Source: Gammaproteobacteria bacterium (GTDB lineage Bacteria > Pseudomonadota > Gammaproteobacteria > Pseudomonadales > UBA5518). From it: DNA of 64,000 nt. Positions 53,335 to 63,003 of the stretch are shown piece after piece. A program made the translations under genes and the position numbers. Numbering within the stretch: the first letter of the stretch is position 1; each line of letters opens with the position of its first letter. The stretch is taken from NCBI GenBank assembly GCA_016718385.1, contig JADKDK010000002.1, forward strand, positions 1,007,901-1,071,900, written 5' to 3'. Under the pieces are notes generated by a model. That model was not told the DNA's origin, ran no database searches, and was given only the letters and a program-made list of their open reading frames with translations.

Positions 53335-53420
53335 GTCGCCATTCATGGCGGCGACAACAGCAACCCCGAAGGCACCAGTCGGCATGAATGCCGACCCACA
53401 GTGAAGGCCGACCCACAGTG
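53335..53420. repeat. Palindromic repeat cluster, site 6
   Basis: GTCGCCATTCATGGCGGCGAC (53335-53355, with a 3-base insertion in one arm) and GTCGGCATGAATGCCGAC (53378-53395) are separated by 22 nt, the spacing seen at sites 1 and 4. A 17-bp direct repeat (CCGACCCACAGTGAAGG) follows twice from 53391. The cluster lies between the convergent mltF and tadA genes. Confidence 0.9.
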
Positions 53421-53429
53421 AAGGCCGGC

Positions 53430-53894
53430 CTACATCCGCCGCCGCCGGAAGAAATCCCGCATCATTTGCGCGGCATCGTCCGCGCAGACGCCCTCGGTCC
53501 ACGCCACGCGATGGTTCAGGAATTCCGCGTCCAGCAGCGACAGATTGCTGGCGACCGCACCGGCGCGCGGCTCGCGCGCGGCGAACACCAGGCGCGCCAC
53601 GCGCGCATGCACCAGCGCGCCGGCGCACATCGCGCAGGGCTCGATGGTGACGTAGAGCGTCGAGCCGCCGAGGCGGTAGTTCGACGCCGCGCTCGCCGCC
53701 GCGCGCAGCGCCACGATCTCGGCGTGCGCGGTGGGATCGCAGCGCCCGATCGGCGCGTTCCACCCCTCCCCGACCGCCTCGCCGTCGCGCACCAGCACCG
53801 CGCCCACGGGCACCTCGCCCGCGTCCCCGGCGTTGCGTGCCAGCGCGAGCGCGCGGCGCATCCAGTGTTCGTCGTCTGCTGCGGTCACGCGCAT
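53430..53894 (-). CDS. tadA: tRNA-specific adenosine deaminase TadA
   Basis: A 154-aa zinc deaminase that makes inosine at the wobble position of tRNA-Arg(ACG). The zinc and proton-shuttle motif HAE is in CDPTAHAEIVALR, and the two-Cys motif is in YVTIEPCAMCAGALVHARV. The substrate-recognition region RAGAVASNLSLLDAEFLNHRVAW is typical. ATG 53894 is the first plausible start. It marks the last core gene before the defence island to its right and is convergent with mltF. Confidence 0.95.
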   Translation of the reverse strand: MRVTAADDEHWMRRALALARNAGDAGEVPVGAVLVRDGEAVGEGWNAPIGRCDPTAHAEIVALRAAASAASNYRLGGSTLYVTIEPCAMCAGALVHARVARLVFAAREPRAGAVASNLSLLDAEFLNHRVAWTEGVCADDAAQMMRDFFRRRRM

Positions 53895-54156
53895 TCCCCC
53901 GCGCCCCGGATTATCGACCCACGCTATTCATGGTGAGTCCACGACCGCAGCACCTTCAATGTCAAACATTTGCTGTCTCCCCGACAGAGTCAGGGGATTA
54001 CCCATCCTATTTACGTACGCTTGTTCAATCAATCAGCGGCCCCCCCACCGAAAAGGTCGCGAACCTGGACCGGCTGACCCGCGTGCCCGGACTGCTTGCC
54101 CGACGGTATGCTTGCCCGACGGTATCGACAAGCGCCCGGATAGTTGCCACCATCGG
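53895..54156. other. Gap between tadA and the Wadjet operon
   Basis: A 262-bp non-coding stretch, less GC-rich in its left half, forming the left edge of the defence island. It holds CTGTC-TCCCC-GACAG (53973-53987), a second overlapping TCCCC...GGGGA inverted repeat (53978-53997), and a 16-bp tandem direct repeat TGCTTGCCCGACGGTA (54093-54108 and 54109-54124). It must contain both the tadA and jetA promoters, but I could not fix -10/-35 elements. No integrase or attachment site is visible. Confidence 0.6.
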
Positions 54157-55704
54157 ATGACGAAAACGACCAGATTCCAGTCCATGCCGTCTGCGAACAC
54201 ATCGGCCGAGCTGTTCCGGCACGTCAGCGCGGACAAGACCAGCACCTACCGCAGCATCATGAACAGCTTTGCCGCAGCAAAGCGCCAGTTCAGGCTGCAC
54301 ATGCGCCCCGACGAGGTGCTGGCCGAGGCCCAGTGGACCGATGGCGTGCCCAGACTCGAAGAAGTGCAGACCGCGCTCGCCCAACTCGTCGACTGGGGCA
54401 ACCTCGAATCGCAACCCGACACGGCGCGGGTAGCGAGCATCGGCGACTTCTACCGGGCCCGCTTCCTGTACCGGCTTTCGCATGGTGGCGAGGCGGTCGA
54501 GGCAGCGCTCGCCGCCTTCGCCACGGCGCTGGGGCGGCGGGCCGAGTTGCAGACCATCGCGCTCGAAGACATCGCCAACCGGCTGAAGACCCTGCTCGCA
54601 CTCGCCGAGGCGCCGACGCCCGATGCGGCCAAAGTGCACGAAGCGCTGCGCGACCTGGTGCGTGTCTTCGAGAGTCTGGCCGACAACGCCCATGCCTTCA
54701 TGGCGGGCATGGCGCGCAGCATCGAGCTGCAACAGGCCGATGCCACCGCGGTGGTGGCGTACAAGAAGCGCCTGATCGACTATCTCGAACGGTTCATCGG
54801 CGACCTGGTCGGGCGTTCGGGCGAGATCGCGCAACACATCGCCTTACTCCACCAACGGATCGATCCGCTGCTGTGGGCGGCCGCGCAACGCGAAGCGCGC
54901 GACGCGGCGCCCGGCGATTCGCCGGCGCAGGCCGACGCGCTCGCGCAGCGCCAGCAGGCCTGGCGCGAACGCTGGAAGGGCCTGCGTGGCTGGTTCGTCA
55001 GCACGCAGCACGAACCGCCGCAGGCCGAGGTGCTGCGCTCGAAAGCGCTGGCCGCGATTCCGCAGTTGCTGACGGCGGTCGCGGCACTCAACGAGCGGCG
55101 CAGCGGGCGCAGCGATCGGTCAGCGGACTTCCGTGTGCTGGCCGGGTGGTTCGCGGCGTGCGCCAACGATGACGAGGCGCACCGCCTGGGCCGCGCCGCG
55201 TTCGCCCTCAACCCGGCGCGGCATTTCTCGCTGCAACCGGGTGCGGGCATCGAGCTGCCCGCCACCACGCCGTGGGCCGAGGCGCCGCCGCTGCGCATTC
55301 ATCCGCGCTTGCGCGAGTACGGCGAGGCCGCCCCGCGGGGTCCGCTGCCGAAGGTGCGCGAGCGCAACGAGGAGCGCGCCCTGCTCGCCCGCCAGCTGGA
55401 GGAAGAGCACAGACAGGTGGAAGCAGCGCGCGAGCGCCTGGCCACGGGGCGCAGGACGCGGCTGTCCGAGATCGGGCGGCTGGATCCGCACGCCTTTGCA
55501 CTGCTGCTGAGCCTGCTCGGCGAGGCGCTGACCGCGCAGGCCTCGCCCGAGGACGTGGTCGAACGCCAGACCGGCGACGGTCTGCTGCTCATTCGCCTCG
55601 AGCCGATGGAGGCGCATATCCAGGCCGAAGTGGTCACCGATGCCGGCGTGTTCGCCGGCCGCGATCACCACATCACGATCACCGCCACGCCAGGGCTACG
55701 ATGA
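54157..55704 (+). CDS. jetA: Wadjet anti-plasmid system protein JetA
   Basis: A 515-aa kleisin-like (MukF-type) subunit of a type I Wadjet complex, TIGR02677-like. It opens with the family start AELFRHVSADKTSTYRSIMNSF, followed by a winged-helix region. The middle is long and alpha-helical (LLALAEAPTPDAAKVHEALRD; DYLERFIGDLVGRSGEIAQH). The C-terminus (LDPHAFALLLSLLGEAL and GDGLLLIRLEPM) closes the protein. JetA bridges the SMC heads. Start is uncertain: ATG 54157 or ATG 54184; neither has a good ribosome site. Its TGA overlaps the jetB ATG by 4 bp. Confidence 0.93.
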   Translation: MTKTTRFQSMPSANTSAELFRHVSADKTSTYRSIMNSFAAAKRQFRLHMRPDEVLAEAQWTDGVPRLEEVQTALAQLVDWGNLESQPDTARVASIGDFYRARFLYRLSHGGEAVEAALAAFATALGRRAELQTIALEDIANRLKTLLALAEAPTPDAAKVHEALRDLVRVFESLADNAHAFMAGMARSIELQQADATAVVAYKKRLIDYLERFIGDLVGRSGEIAQHIALLHQRIDPLLWAAAQREARDAAPGDSPAQADALAQRQQAWRERWKGLRGWFVSTQHEPPQAEVLRSKALAAIPQLLTAVAALNERRSGRSDRSADFRVLAGWFAACANDDEAHRLGRAAFALNPARHFSLQPGAGIELPATTPWAEAPPLRIHPRLREYGEAAPRGPLPKVRERNEERALLARQLEEEHRQVEAARERLATGRRTRLSEIGRLDPHAFALLLSLLGEALTAQASPEDVVERQTGDGLLLIRLEPMEAHIQAEVVTDAGVFAGRDHHITITATPGLR

Positions 55705-56936
55705 AGTTCGACAGCGCCGCGATAGGCGAGCAGCAGGCCCTCCATCAGCGCGAGGAGTTCAGCGGCGCGCTGCGAGCCCTGCTGATGACCCCGTTGCTGA
55801 CACCCGCACACGCAGGCTTCGCCGCCGTGCGCCGCCACGCCGACGCGCTGCGCGAATGGTTCCTGCGCGAGGCCGGGTGGCCCTTGCACATCGAACGCGA
55901 CGCGGCGCGCCTGTACAAGCGCCCGGCCGATCTCGACGATGCAACGCGCGGGCTGCCCGGCTACGAGCGTCGCCGCTACGTGCTGCTGTGCCTCGCCTGC
56001 GCGGTGCTGGAGCGGGCCGATCCGCAGATCACGCTGCGGATACTCGGCGACCGGCTGCTCGCGCTGGCGGCCGACCCGGACCTGGCCGCGCACGGCTTTA
56101 CGTTCACGCTCCAGGCGCAGCACGAGCGGCGCGAACTGGTCGCGGTCTGCCGCACGCTGCTCGAACTGGGCGTGCTGCAGCGCGTGGCCGGTGATGAGGC
56201 GGGCTTCGTGCGCGGCGGCACAGATGGCCCGGACGCCTTGCACGACGCACTCTACGACGTCCAGCGACGCCTCCTCGCGGGAGTGCTCGCCGCATCGCGC
56301 GGCCCTTCCACCTGGCCTGCGGACGAAGCGCCGGCGACCCTGGAAGCGCGACTCGCCGCGTTGGTGGCGGAACACGTTCCCGACAGCGACGAAGGCCGGC
56401 GCACGGCCCTGCGTCATCACCTGGCGCGCCGGCTGCTCGACGACCCGGTGATCTACTTCGACCGCCTCGATGCCGAACTGCGCGCCTACTGCATGAACCA
56501 GCGCGGCACGATGGCCGCCCGCCTGTGCGAGGCCACCGGGCTGGTCGCCGAACAGCGTGCCGAGGGCCTCGCCCTCGCCGACGATGACGGCGAATTGACC
56601 GACGTGGCGATGCCGGCCGAAGGCACCGAAGCGCATGTCACCCTGCTGGTCGCAGAGTTCCTGGGCGCACGCGCGGGCACCGGCGTGAGCGAGGCCGACG
56701 TGGCCGCGTTCATCACCGTTGCCCGTCAGCGCTTCGGCAGCTTCTGGCGCAAATCGGCCCGCGAAACCGGCTCCGAGCACGAGCTCGCGGCCGCGGCGCT
56801 CGACCGCCTGCAGTGCCTCCAGCTGGTGACCCGCGACGGTAGCCGGGTGCGAGCACTACCGGCGCTGACGCGTTTCGCGGTCGGCGACGCCGAGATCAGG
56901 TCCACGGCACCCGCGACCGGCAACCTGTTCGATTGA
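55701..56936 (+). CDS. jetB: Wadjet anti-plasmid system protein JetB
   Basis: A 411-aa KITE-like (MukE-type) subunit, TIGR02678-like. It opens MKFDSAAIGEQQALHQREEFSGALRALLMTPLL. GYERRRYVLLCLACAVLERADPQITLRILGDRLLALA is the most recognisable stretch of the family. DPVIYFDRLDAELRAYCMNQRGTMAARLCEATGL supports the winged-helix body. It ends PALTRFAVGDAEIR. It dimerises and binds JetA in known systems. The start is fixed by the ATGA overlap with jetA; jetC begins 13 bp after its stop. Confidence 0.93.
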   Translation: MKFDSAAIGEQQALHQREEFSGALRALLMTPLLTPAHAGFAAVRRHADALREWFLREAGWPLHIERDAARLYKRPADLDDATRGLPGYERRRYVLLCLACAVLERADPQITLRILGDRLLALAADPDLAAHGFTFTLQAQHERRELVAVCRTLLELGVLQRVAGDEAGFVRGGTDGPDALHDALYDVQRRLLAGVLAASRGPSTWPADEAPATLEARLAALVAEHVPDSDEGRRTALRHHLARRLLDDPVIYFDRLDAELRAYCMNQRGTMAARLCEATGLVAEQRAEGLALADDDGELTDVAMPAEGTEAHVTLLVAEFLGARAGTGVSEADVAAFITVARQRFGSFWRKSARETGSEHELAAAALDRLQCLQLVTRDGSRVRALPALTRFAVGDAEIRSTAPATGNLFD

Positions 56937-56949
56937 GACGAGCCGACCC

Positions 56950-59900
56950 TTGGATACTCCGGATACCCTGATCGACCTCCCCACCGCCCTCGCGGCCGCC
57001 GGCGCGCACCCGGCACTGCCGGTGCCGACGCTGACCCGCTGGCAACCGCTGCGACTCGGCCTCGTCGAGCTCTTTCATTACGACAGCGAGGAATTCTGGT
57101 TTCGTGACGGCCACCTGCTGCTGCGCGGCAACAACGGCACCGGCAAGTCGAAGGTGCTGTCGCTGACCCTGCCCTTCCTGTTCGACGCCCAGCTCAAATC
57201 ATCCCGCCTCGAGCCCGACGGCGATGGCGGCAAGAAGATGGCGTGGAACCTGCTGCTGGGCAAGTTCGAGCGGCGCATCGGCTATGCATGGATCGAATTC
57301 GGTCGTATCGCCGAGGACGGCCAGCCTGAGTACCTGAGCCTCGGCTGCGGCCTTTCGGCTGCGGCGGCACGGGCGCAGGTGGATGCATGGTTCTTCGTGC
57401 TGGAGGCACGTCGCCTCGGCCAGGATCTGTGGCTCACCAGTCCGGCGCGCCACGTGCTGACCAGGGAGCGGCTCAAGGAGGCGTTACAGCACCACGGCCA
57501 GGTATTCGATACGGCCACCGCGTACCGCCGGGCCGTCGACGAGCGGCTGTTCCATCTGGGGGCCGCGCGCTATGCGGCGTTGATGGACACGCTGGTGCAG
57601 TTGCGTCAACCACAGCTTTCCAGGAAGCCCGACGAAGGCAACCTGTCCGATGCGCTGACCGAGGCGCTGCCGCCGATGTCGGCCGACCTGTTGACCGACG
57701 TCGCCGACGCGCTGAGCCAGCTCGAGGAATACCGCCGCGAGTTGCTGGACTACGAACTCCTCGCCAAGGCGGTCGGTCAGTTCAACCAGCGCTACCAGCG
57801 CTATGCCGCGACCAACGCACGGCGTCAGTCCCGCGCCCTGCGCAGCGCGCAAACCGGCTACGACAACGCCAGTCGCACCCTGAACGAAGCGCGGACCGCC
57901 CTGCACACCGCGCAGGAGGCCGAAAACGAGGCGCGCGGGCGCTCCGAGGCCGCCGAGGCCGCCCTGCAGGCGGGGCGCACCCGCCTCGAGCAGTTGCAGT
58001 CCGACCCGGCGATGAAGGACGCAAATCGCCTCGCCCAGGCCGAACGCGACGTCCAGGCACGCACCGTCGACCACGCCGGCGCGACGCGCCTGGCCGATGA
58101 GGCCGCGGCACGCTTCGAGCGTGAAGGCCGCGCGCTGGAGGAACGCAGCACACGCCGGACGCAGGCCGAAGGATTCCTCAGCGCGGCACGCGAAGAGGCC
58201 GCCGCCGCCGCGCGGGCCAGCGGCATCGGCGAGCCGTGGCAGCTCAATGCGCTGGCGGCGCTGCCGGCGGTCGCGGTGGCGACGCTCGACCCCCTGCCCT
58301 TCGACGCCGCCCGCAACGACCTGCGCCACGCCGCGGCGAGGCGGCGCGAACAGCTCGCGCTGGTGCAGCGCCGCGTCGGCGACGTGACGCAGGCCGAGGC
58401 GGCGCACGCCCACCGGCAAAGAGCCCGCGACGAACGCCTGGACGAAGCCGAAGCCGCCGCGACGCGCCGCAGCGAAGCCGACGCGACCGTCGAGGCCGAA
58501 GGCAACCGCCTGGTCGAGGCCTGGCAGGAGCACTTCGCGAGCCTGGCGGAGTTGCAGGTCGACGAGCCGCCCTTGACCGCCCTGACGCTATGGGTCGGCA
58601 GCCTGCACGGGGACAACCCGGCCCGCGCCATCCTTGTGCAAGCGCAGCAGCGCGCCGCCGACACCCTGGCGCAGCTGCGCGCCAGCCAACTCGCCGTGCA
58701 GCAGACGCTGGTCGATGAACAGCTCATGCTGGATACCGAGCGCGAGCGACTGCTGCAGGGCGAGGATGCCGCTCCGCCGGTACCGCCTACCCGTGCCGCC
58801 GACGCACGAGCGCAGCGCGCCGGTGCGCCGCTGTGGCAGCTGGTCGATTTTCGCGCGCACGTCGGTGCCACCGAGCGGGCCGGCCTCGAAGCCGCGCTCG
58901 AAGCCGCGGGCCTGCTCGACGCCTGGGTCAGCCCCGACGGCCGGCTGCAACCTGCCGGCGGAGCACCGCTGCACGACACCCAGTGGCTCGAACGGCCGTG
59001 CCCGGGTGCCTCGCTCGCCGCGTGGCTGGCACCGGCCGATGGTGCAGCACCTGCGGTCGATGCCGCGCTGCTGGGCCGCCTGCTCGAAGGCATCGCCTGC
59101 ACCGCCCACGACGACGGCCAGGCCGAAGCCTGGATCGCGCCCGACGGCCGCTTTCGCCTCGGCGCACTGGCCGGTGCCTGGCACAAGCCACAGGCCGCCT
59201 ACATCGGCTACGCCGCGCGCGCCGCAGCCCGCACCCGACGACTCGCGGCGATCGCGTCGCGCCTGCAGGAGATCGCCGAGGCATTGCGGGCGATCGAGCT
59301 CGAGCTCCACGCGCTCACGCAGCGCCAGGTCCGGGCAAGCGCCGAATGGCAGGGCGCACCGTCGGACGAAACCCTGCGCACCGCCCACGCCGACGCCGCG
59401 GCGCGCGAACGCGAGTTCCAGGCCGCCCGCAGCCGGCTCGACGAGGCCGAACGCGAGCTGCGCACCGCGACCGACGCCGTGCACACCTGCCGCGACGCGC
59501 TGGCGGCGGACGCGGCAGACCTGCATCTGCCGACGACCGCCGCGGCGCTGGAGTCCGTCGGGATCGCGCTCATGCACTTCGGCGACGCACTGCACGCGCT
59601 CGTCCAGGCGGCGCACGCACTGCAACTGGCGGCACGCGAACTGGCGCAGCAGCAGGCGCGCTGCCAGGAAGCCGAGGCCGACGCGCGCCAGTTCGCCGCA
59701 CAAGTCGCCGATCGTCGTCTGCAGCTCGACGAGGCGCAGGTACGGCTCGACACCCTGCGCGAATCTATCGGCGCCCAGGTCGACGAGCTGCACCAGCGCC
59801 TGCGCGAGGCGCGCGACGCCGTGACCGGGAGCGAGAGCCGGTCGAAAGCCGCAGGCGAAGCATGGCGCGCGGCCGGCGAGGCGCGCGCCCGCGGCGAGCA

Positions 59901-61107
59901 GAAGATGCAGGACGCCGACGTGACCCTGCAGGAGCGCACCGATACACGCCAGCGCGCCATCGCACAATTGCAGGGTTTCGCCGCCACCGGCTTGCTGTCC
60001 GCGGCGCTGCCTGATGCCGAGCTGCCCGACCCCGCTACTGCGTGGACGATCGAGCCGGCGCTCACCCTCGCCCGCCGCACCGAGCAGGCGCTCGCGCACG
60101 TGGCAGACGACGACGAGGCGTGGACGCGTATCCAGAGCCAGATCTCGCACGATTACAGCGAGCTCGGCCGCGCCCTCGGCGCGCTCGGCCAGCAGGCGCA
60201 GGCCGACGCCAGCGACTACGGCCTGGTCGTCAGCGTCGTCTACCAGAACCGCCCCCAGCGCCCCGACCAACTCACCGCCCGGCTCGACGCCGAGATTGCC
60301 CAGCGTCGCGAACTGCTGACGGCGCGCGAACGCACGCTGCTCGAAAACCACCTGCAGGCAGAGATCGCCGCCGAAGTCCAGCGGCTCTTGCAGGCGGCCG
60401 AGCGGCAGGTCGACGCGATCAACAAGGAGTTGCACAAACGCCCCACGTCGACCGGCGTAAGGTTCCGCCTGCTATGGCAGCCGCTGCCGGAGGGCGCCGA
60501 GGGCGCGCCCGTCGGCCTGGACGCCGCGCGCAAGCGTCTGCTCAATACCAGCACCGATCTGTGGTCGGCCGAAGACCGGCGGGTGGTGGGCGAGATGCTG
60601 CAGCAGCGCATCGCCGCCGAACGCATGCGGGCCGAGGCGAGCGGCGGCAGCCTGCTCGAACAGCTCGCCCGGGCGCTCGACTACCGTCGCTGGCACCGCT
60701 TTCGTGTCCAGCGCTGGCAGGACGGGGAGTGGCGCCCGCTCTCCGGCCCGGCCTCGAGCGGTGAGCGCGCGCTCGGCCTGACAGTGCCGCTCTTTGCCGC
60801 GGTGTCGAGCTACTACAGCCAGGGGGGTTATGCCTTCGCTCCGCGCCTGGTGCTGCTCGACGAAGCCTTCGCCGGCATCGACGATGCCGCCCGCGCGCAC
60901 TGCATGGGCCTGATCCACGAGTTCGACCTCGATTTCGTCATCACCAGCGAGCGGGAGTGGGCCTGTTACGCGGAGCTGCCGGGCGTGGCGATCTGCCAGC
61001 TGCAACGGCGCGAAGGTGTCGATGCCGTGCACGTTTCGCGCTGGACCTGGGACGGTCGCGCCCGGCGCCGTGAAGACGATCCGGATCGACGCTTTCCGCC
61101 GGGTTGA
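56950..61107 (+). CDS. jetC: Wadjet SMC-like ATPase JetC
   Basis: A 1385-aa MukB-like SMC motor, TIGR02680-like. Walker A GNNGTGKS is at residues 60-67. The signature SSGE is at 1269-1272 and Walker B LVLLDEAFAGID at ~1300-1311 (Asp1304, Glu1305). Between are two long coiled coils, very rich in Ala, Arg and Glu, flanking a hinge at about 620-760 (GAPLWQLVDFRAHVGA to PQAAYIGYAARAA). JetC dimers extrude DNA loops by ATP hydrolysis and test for small circles. The start is TTG 56950; no ATG lies in the right place and the sequence from there is co-linear with the family. The stop is 2 bp before jetD. Confidence 0.95.
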   Translation: MDTPDTLIDLPTALAAAGAHPALPVPTLTRWQPLRLGLVELFHYDSEEFWFRDGHLLLRGNNGTGKSKVLSLTLPFLFDAQLKSSRLEPDGDGGKKMAWNLLLGKFERRIGYAWIEFGRIAEDGQPEYLSLGCGLSAAAARAQVDAWFFVLEARRLGQDLWLTSPARHVLTRERLKEALQHHGQVFDTATAYRRAVDERLFHLGAARYAALMDTLVQLRQPQLSRKPDEGNLSDALTEALPPMSADLLTDVADALSQLEEYRRELLDYELLAKAVGQFNQRYQRYAATNARRQSRALRSAQTGYDNASRTLNEARTALHTAQEAENEARGRSEAAEAALQAGRTRLEQLQSDPAMKDANRLAQAERDVQARTVDHAGATRLADEAAARFEREGRALEERSTRRTQAEGFLSAAREEAAAAARASGIGEPWQLNALAALPAVAVATLDPLPFDAARNDLRHAAARRREQLALVQRRVGDVTQAEAAHAHRQRARDERLDEAEAAATRRSEADATVEAEGNRLVEAWQEHFASLAELQVDEPPLTALTLWVGSLHGDNPARAILVQAQQRAADTLAQLRASQLAVQQTLVDEQLMLDTERERLLQGEDAAPPVPPTRAADARAQRAGAPLWQLVDFRAHVGATERAGLEAALEAAGLLDAWVSPDGRLQPAGGAPLHDTQWLERPCPGASLAAWLAPADGAAPAVDAALLGRLLEGIACTAHDDGQAEAWIAPDGRFRLGALAGAWHKPQAAYIGYAARAAARTRRLAAIASRLQEIAEALRAIELELHALTQRQVRASAEWQGAPSDETLRTAHADAAAREREFQAARSRLDEAERELRTATDAVHTCRDALAADAADLHLPTTAAALESVGIALMHFGDALHALVQAAHALQLAARELAQQQARCQEAEADARQFAAQVADRRLQLDEAQVRLDTLRESIGAQVDELHQRLREARDAVTGSESRSKAAGEAWRAAGEARARGEQKMQDADVTLQERTDTRQRAIAQLQGFAATGLLSAALPDAELPDPATAWTIEPALTLARRTEQALAHVADDDEAWTRIQSQISHDYSELGRALGALGQQAQADASDYGLVVSVVYQNRPQRPDQLTARLDAEIAQRRELLTARERTLLENHLQAEIAAEVQRLLQAAERQVDAINKELHKRPTSTGVRFRLLWQPLPEGAEGAPVGLDAARKRLLNTSTDLWSAEDRRVVGEMLQQRIAAERMRAEASGGSLLEQLARALDYRRWHRFRVQRWQDGEWRPLSGPASSGERALGLTVPLFAAVSSYYSQGGYAFAPRLVLLDEAFAGIDDAARAHCMGLIHEFDLDFVITSEREWACYAELPGVAICQLQRREGVDAVHVSRWTWDGRARRREDDPDRRFPPG

Positions 61108-61109
61108 CG

Positions 61110-62294
61110 ATGGACGCCCGGCTGCAACGGCTACTCGGCGGCGACGCCCTCGCGGGACTGCGCAAGCGGCTGCGCCAACGCTACGAGCGCGGCACACCGG
61201 CCGGCCTCTTGCGCCTGGGCGCGCTGGACGAAGCCGAACATGCCGCCCTCGCGGCGCTCGCCGGCCGCCCGGCGCGCCATGTGCAATCGATGCAGATCGA
61301 CCTGGCGGAGATCGACGCCGCGCTCGCCCGGGCGGGCCTCGCCGCGTCCTTGCGCGATGCACTCGAGCAGCTGGACGGACCGATCCTCGACACGGCGGCG
61401 CACCGTCTGCGGGTGCGCTCGCAATGGCAGCAGGTAGTCGAGGCCTGCGAACACCCCGGCTTGCGTGCAGCCCTGCGGACATCCATCGGGCTCGGGCTCC
61501 TGAAGCGGTTGTGTGCCCGCCGGCCCGAGGCCGGCACCCGCCTCGTCCTCGCCGCTGACCAGGTGCTGCGGCGGCTGCCCGCGACGGGCATTCCGCGGGC
61601 GCAACTGGCCGTTGCCGCGCTCGGTGATGCGCACGCCCTCGACGCCGGCAGCCCGGTCGCCACGCTGGTGCTGGCGGCGCTGCGCCACGGGTCCGCGCCC
61701 GACAACGACGCTGAGCGGGCCCGGGACCTGTGGGCCGCGGCTGGCGTGCTGGTCAACGAGCTGGCACGACCGGCGCTGGCCCTCAACCTCCCCGGGCCGA
61801 CGGGCGCCGCGCCGGGCGAACCGGTGTATTTCTCGCTGCGCCGCCTGGTGCGATCGCCGCCGACCTGGGCCGTCATGGACCGCCCGGTTTTCGTCTGCGA
61901 GAACCCGAACCTGCTTGCGATCGCCGCAGACCAGTTGGGTCCGCGCTGTGCACCGCTGGTGTGCACCGACGGCATGCCGGGGGCAGCCCAGCGCATCCTG
62001 CTCGCGCAGTTGCGTACCGCCGGGGCGAGGCTGCACTACCACGGCGACTTCGACTGGCCGGGCCTGCGTATCGGCAACCACATGATCCGCGAGCACGATG
62101 CCCGACCATGGCGCTTTTCCACGCCAGACTACCGCGCAGCGGTGGTCGGCGCGCCACGTCCCGGACGCACCCTGGATGACGCCGCCGTCAGCGCGCTGTG
62201 GGACGAAGCGCTCGCGGGCGCGATGCTTGCCGATCGGCTGGCGATCGACGAGGAGGCACTGGCCGACGTGCTGCTCGCCGACTTGCGGCACTGA
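61110..62294 (+). CDS. jetD: Wadjet nuclease subunit JetD (Toprim)
   Basis: A 394-aa protein with an N-terminal DUF3322-like region (MDARLQRLLGGDALAGLRKRLRQRYERG) and a C-terminal DUF2220/Toprim domain. Metal-binding acids are visible as Glu264 in VFVCENPNLLAIAAD and Asp313/Asp315 in YHGDFDWPGLRIGN, the topoisomerase VI-like nuclease pattern. JetD cuts plasmid DNA once the motor stalls. ATG 61110 is chosen; a TTG two codons earlier overlaps the jetC stop. It is the last gene of a complete jetABCD operon and converges on vapC only 8 bp away. Confidence 0.94.
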   Translation: MDARLQRLLGGDALAGLRKRLRQRYERGTPAGLLRLGALDEAEHAALAALAGRPARHVQSMQIDLAEIDAALARAGLAASLRDALEQLDGPILDTAAHRLRVRSQWQQVVEACEHPGLRAALRTSIGLGLLKRLCARRPEAGTRLVLAADQVLRRLPATGIPRAQLAVAALGDAHALDAGSPVATLVLAALRHGSAPDNDAERARDLWAAAGVLVNELARPALALNLPGPTGAAPGEPVYFSLRRLVRSPPTWAVMDRPVFVCENPNLLAIAADQLGPRCAPLVCTDGMPGAAQRILLAQLRTAGARLHYHGDFDWPGLRIGNHMIREHDARPWRFSTPDYRAAVVGAPRPGRTLDDAAVSALWDEALAGAMLADRLAIDEEALADVLLADLRH

Positions 62295-62302
62295 TCGATG
62301 CC

Positions 62303-62721
62303 CTATGCGTCCTTCCAAGGGTTGATGACAGTCACACCGGCCGCTTCATAGGGCGATGTGTCGCGTGATGCCACGATGAAGCCCCGCGATGCTGCAACGG
62401 CCGCGATGTAGCCGTCTGGCGTCGGGAAGCCGCGCCCGCCGTTCTTGGCCGTCACGGCCAGGTCGGCGTAGTGGCGCGCTGCATCCGTGTCGAACGGCAG
62501 CACCCGATCTTTGAACAGCTCCAGCAGTTCGTTCAGGGCGCGGTCGAGCATGTTCTTGCGCTTGCCTGCCGGCAGCGCCCGGATGCCAAACAGCAATTCG
62601 GCCAGCGTGACGCTCGACAGATACAAGGTTTCCGCCACCTGGTCGTTCAGCCAGGCCCTACGGCCGCGTCTGGCTCTGGCTTCATCGCCTCGGAAACGAC
62701 GTTGGTATCCAGGACGATCAT
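62303..62721 (-). pseudogene. vapC: VapC toxin (PIN domain), frameshifted
   Basis: A PIN-domain ribonuclease of ~139 aa broken by one missing base. From ATG 62721 the frame reads MIVLDTNVVSEAMKPEPDAAV, with the first PIN Asp, then reaches a stop. A different frame carries on from WLNDQVAETLYLSSVTLAELLFGIR to TPDGYIAAVAASRGFIVASRD, with the Glu and the two later Asp. Adding one base near 62656-62661 (C on the coding strand after GCCGTA) joins them as AAVRAWLNDQVAE. All four catalytic acids would then be present. It follows vapB directly (stop and start adjacent). Mutation or sequencing error cannot be told apart here. Confidence 0.88.
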
Positions 62722-62976
62722 TCAGTCGAAGCTCAACGGTTTGGCCGGCGTCTTGTCGCGCACGCTCTCGAAGACAGCGAAATCCTCATTGGCCAGCCCG
62801 ATCTTGCGGCCGATGGCGGCCAGAGCTTCGCCCACGCGCACGCGGCTCGAAGGCTTGACCACGGCCGCCAGAATCTCGCGCACCTCCGCTTCCGTGCTGC
62901 GGCCGTGCTGGGCCGCCCGCACGCGCAACGCGCGATGCACGTCATCGGGCACATTCCTTACAGTCAAAATTGCCAT
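62722..62976 (-). CDS. vapB: VapB/FitA-like antitoxin (ribbon-helix-helix)
   Basis: An 84-aa antitoxin. The N-terminus MAILTVRNVPDDVHRALRVRAAQHGRSTEAEVREILAAVV is a FitA-type ribbon-helix-helix DNA-binding domain. The rest (GLANEDFAVFESVRDKTPAKPLSFD) would wrap the toxin's active site. GAGAGG precedes the ATG. A perfect 8-bp inverted repeat lies in the upstream gap, fitting autoregulation. It is complete even though its toxin partner is frameshifted. Confidence 0.92.
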   Translation of the reverse strand: MAILTVRNVPDDVHRALRVRAAQHGRSTEAEVREILAAVVKPSSRVRVGEALAAIGRKIGLANEDFAVFESVRDKTPAKPLSFD

Positions 62977-63003
62977 GATTCAAAACCTCTCATCTGCTGT
63001 CAA

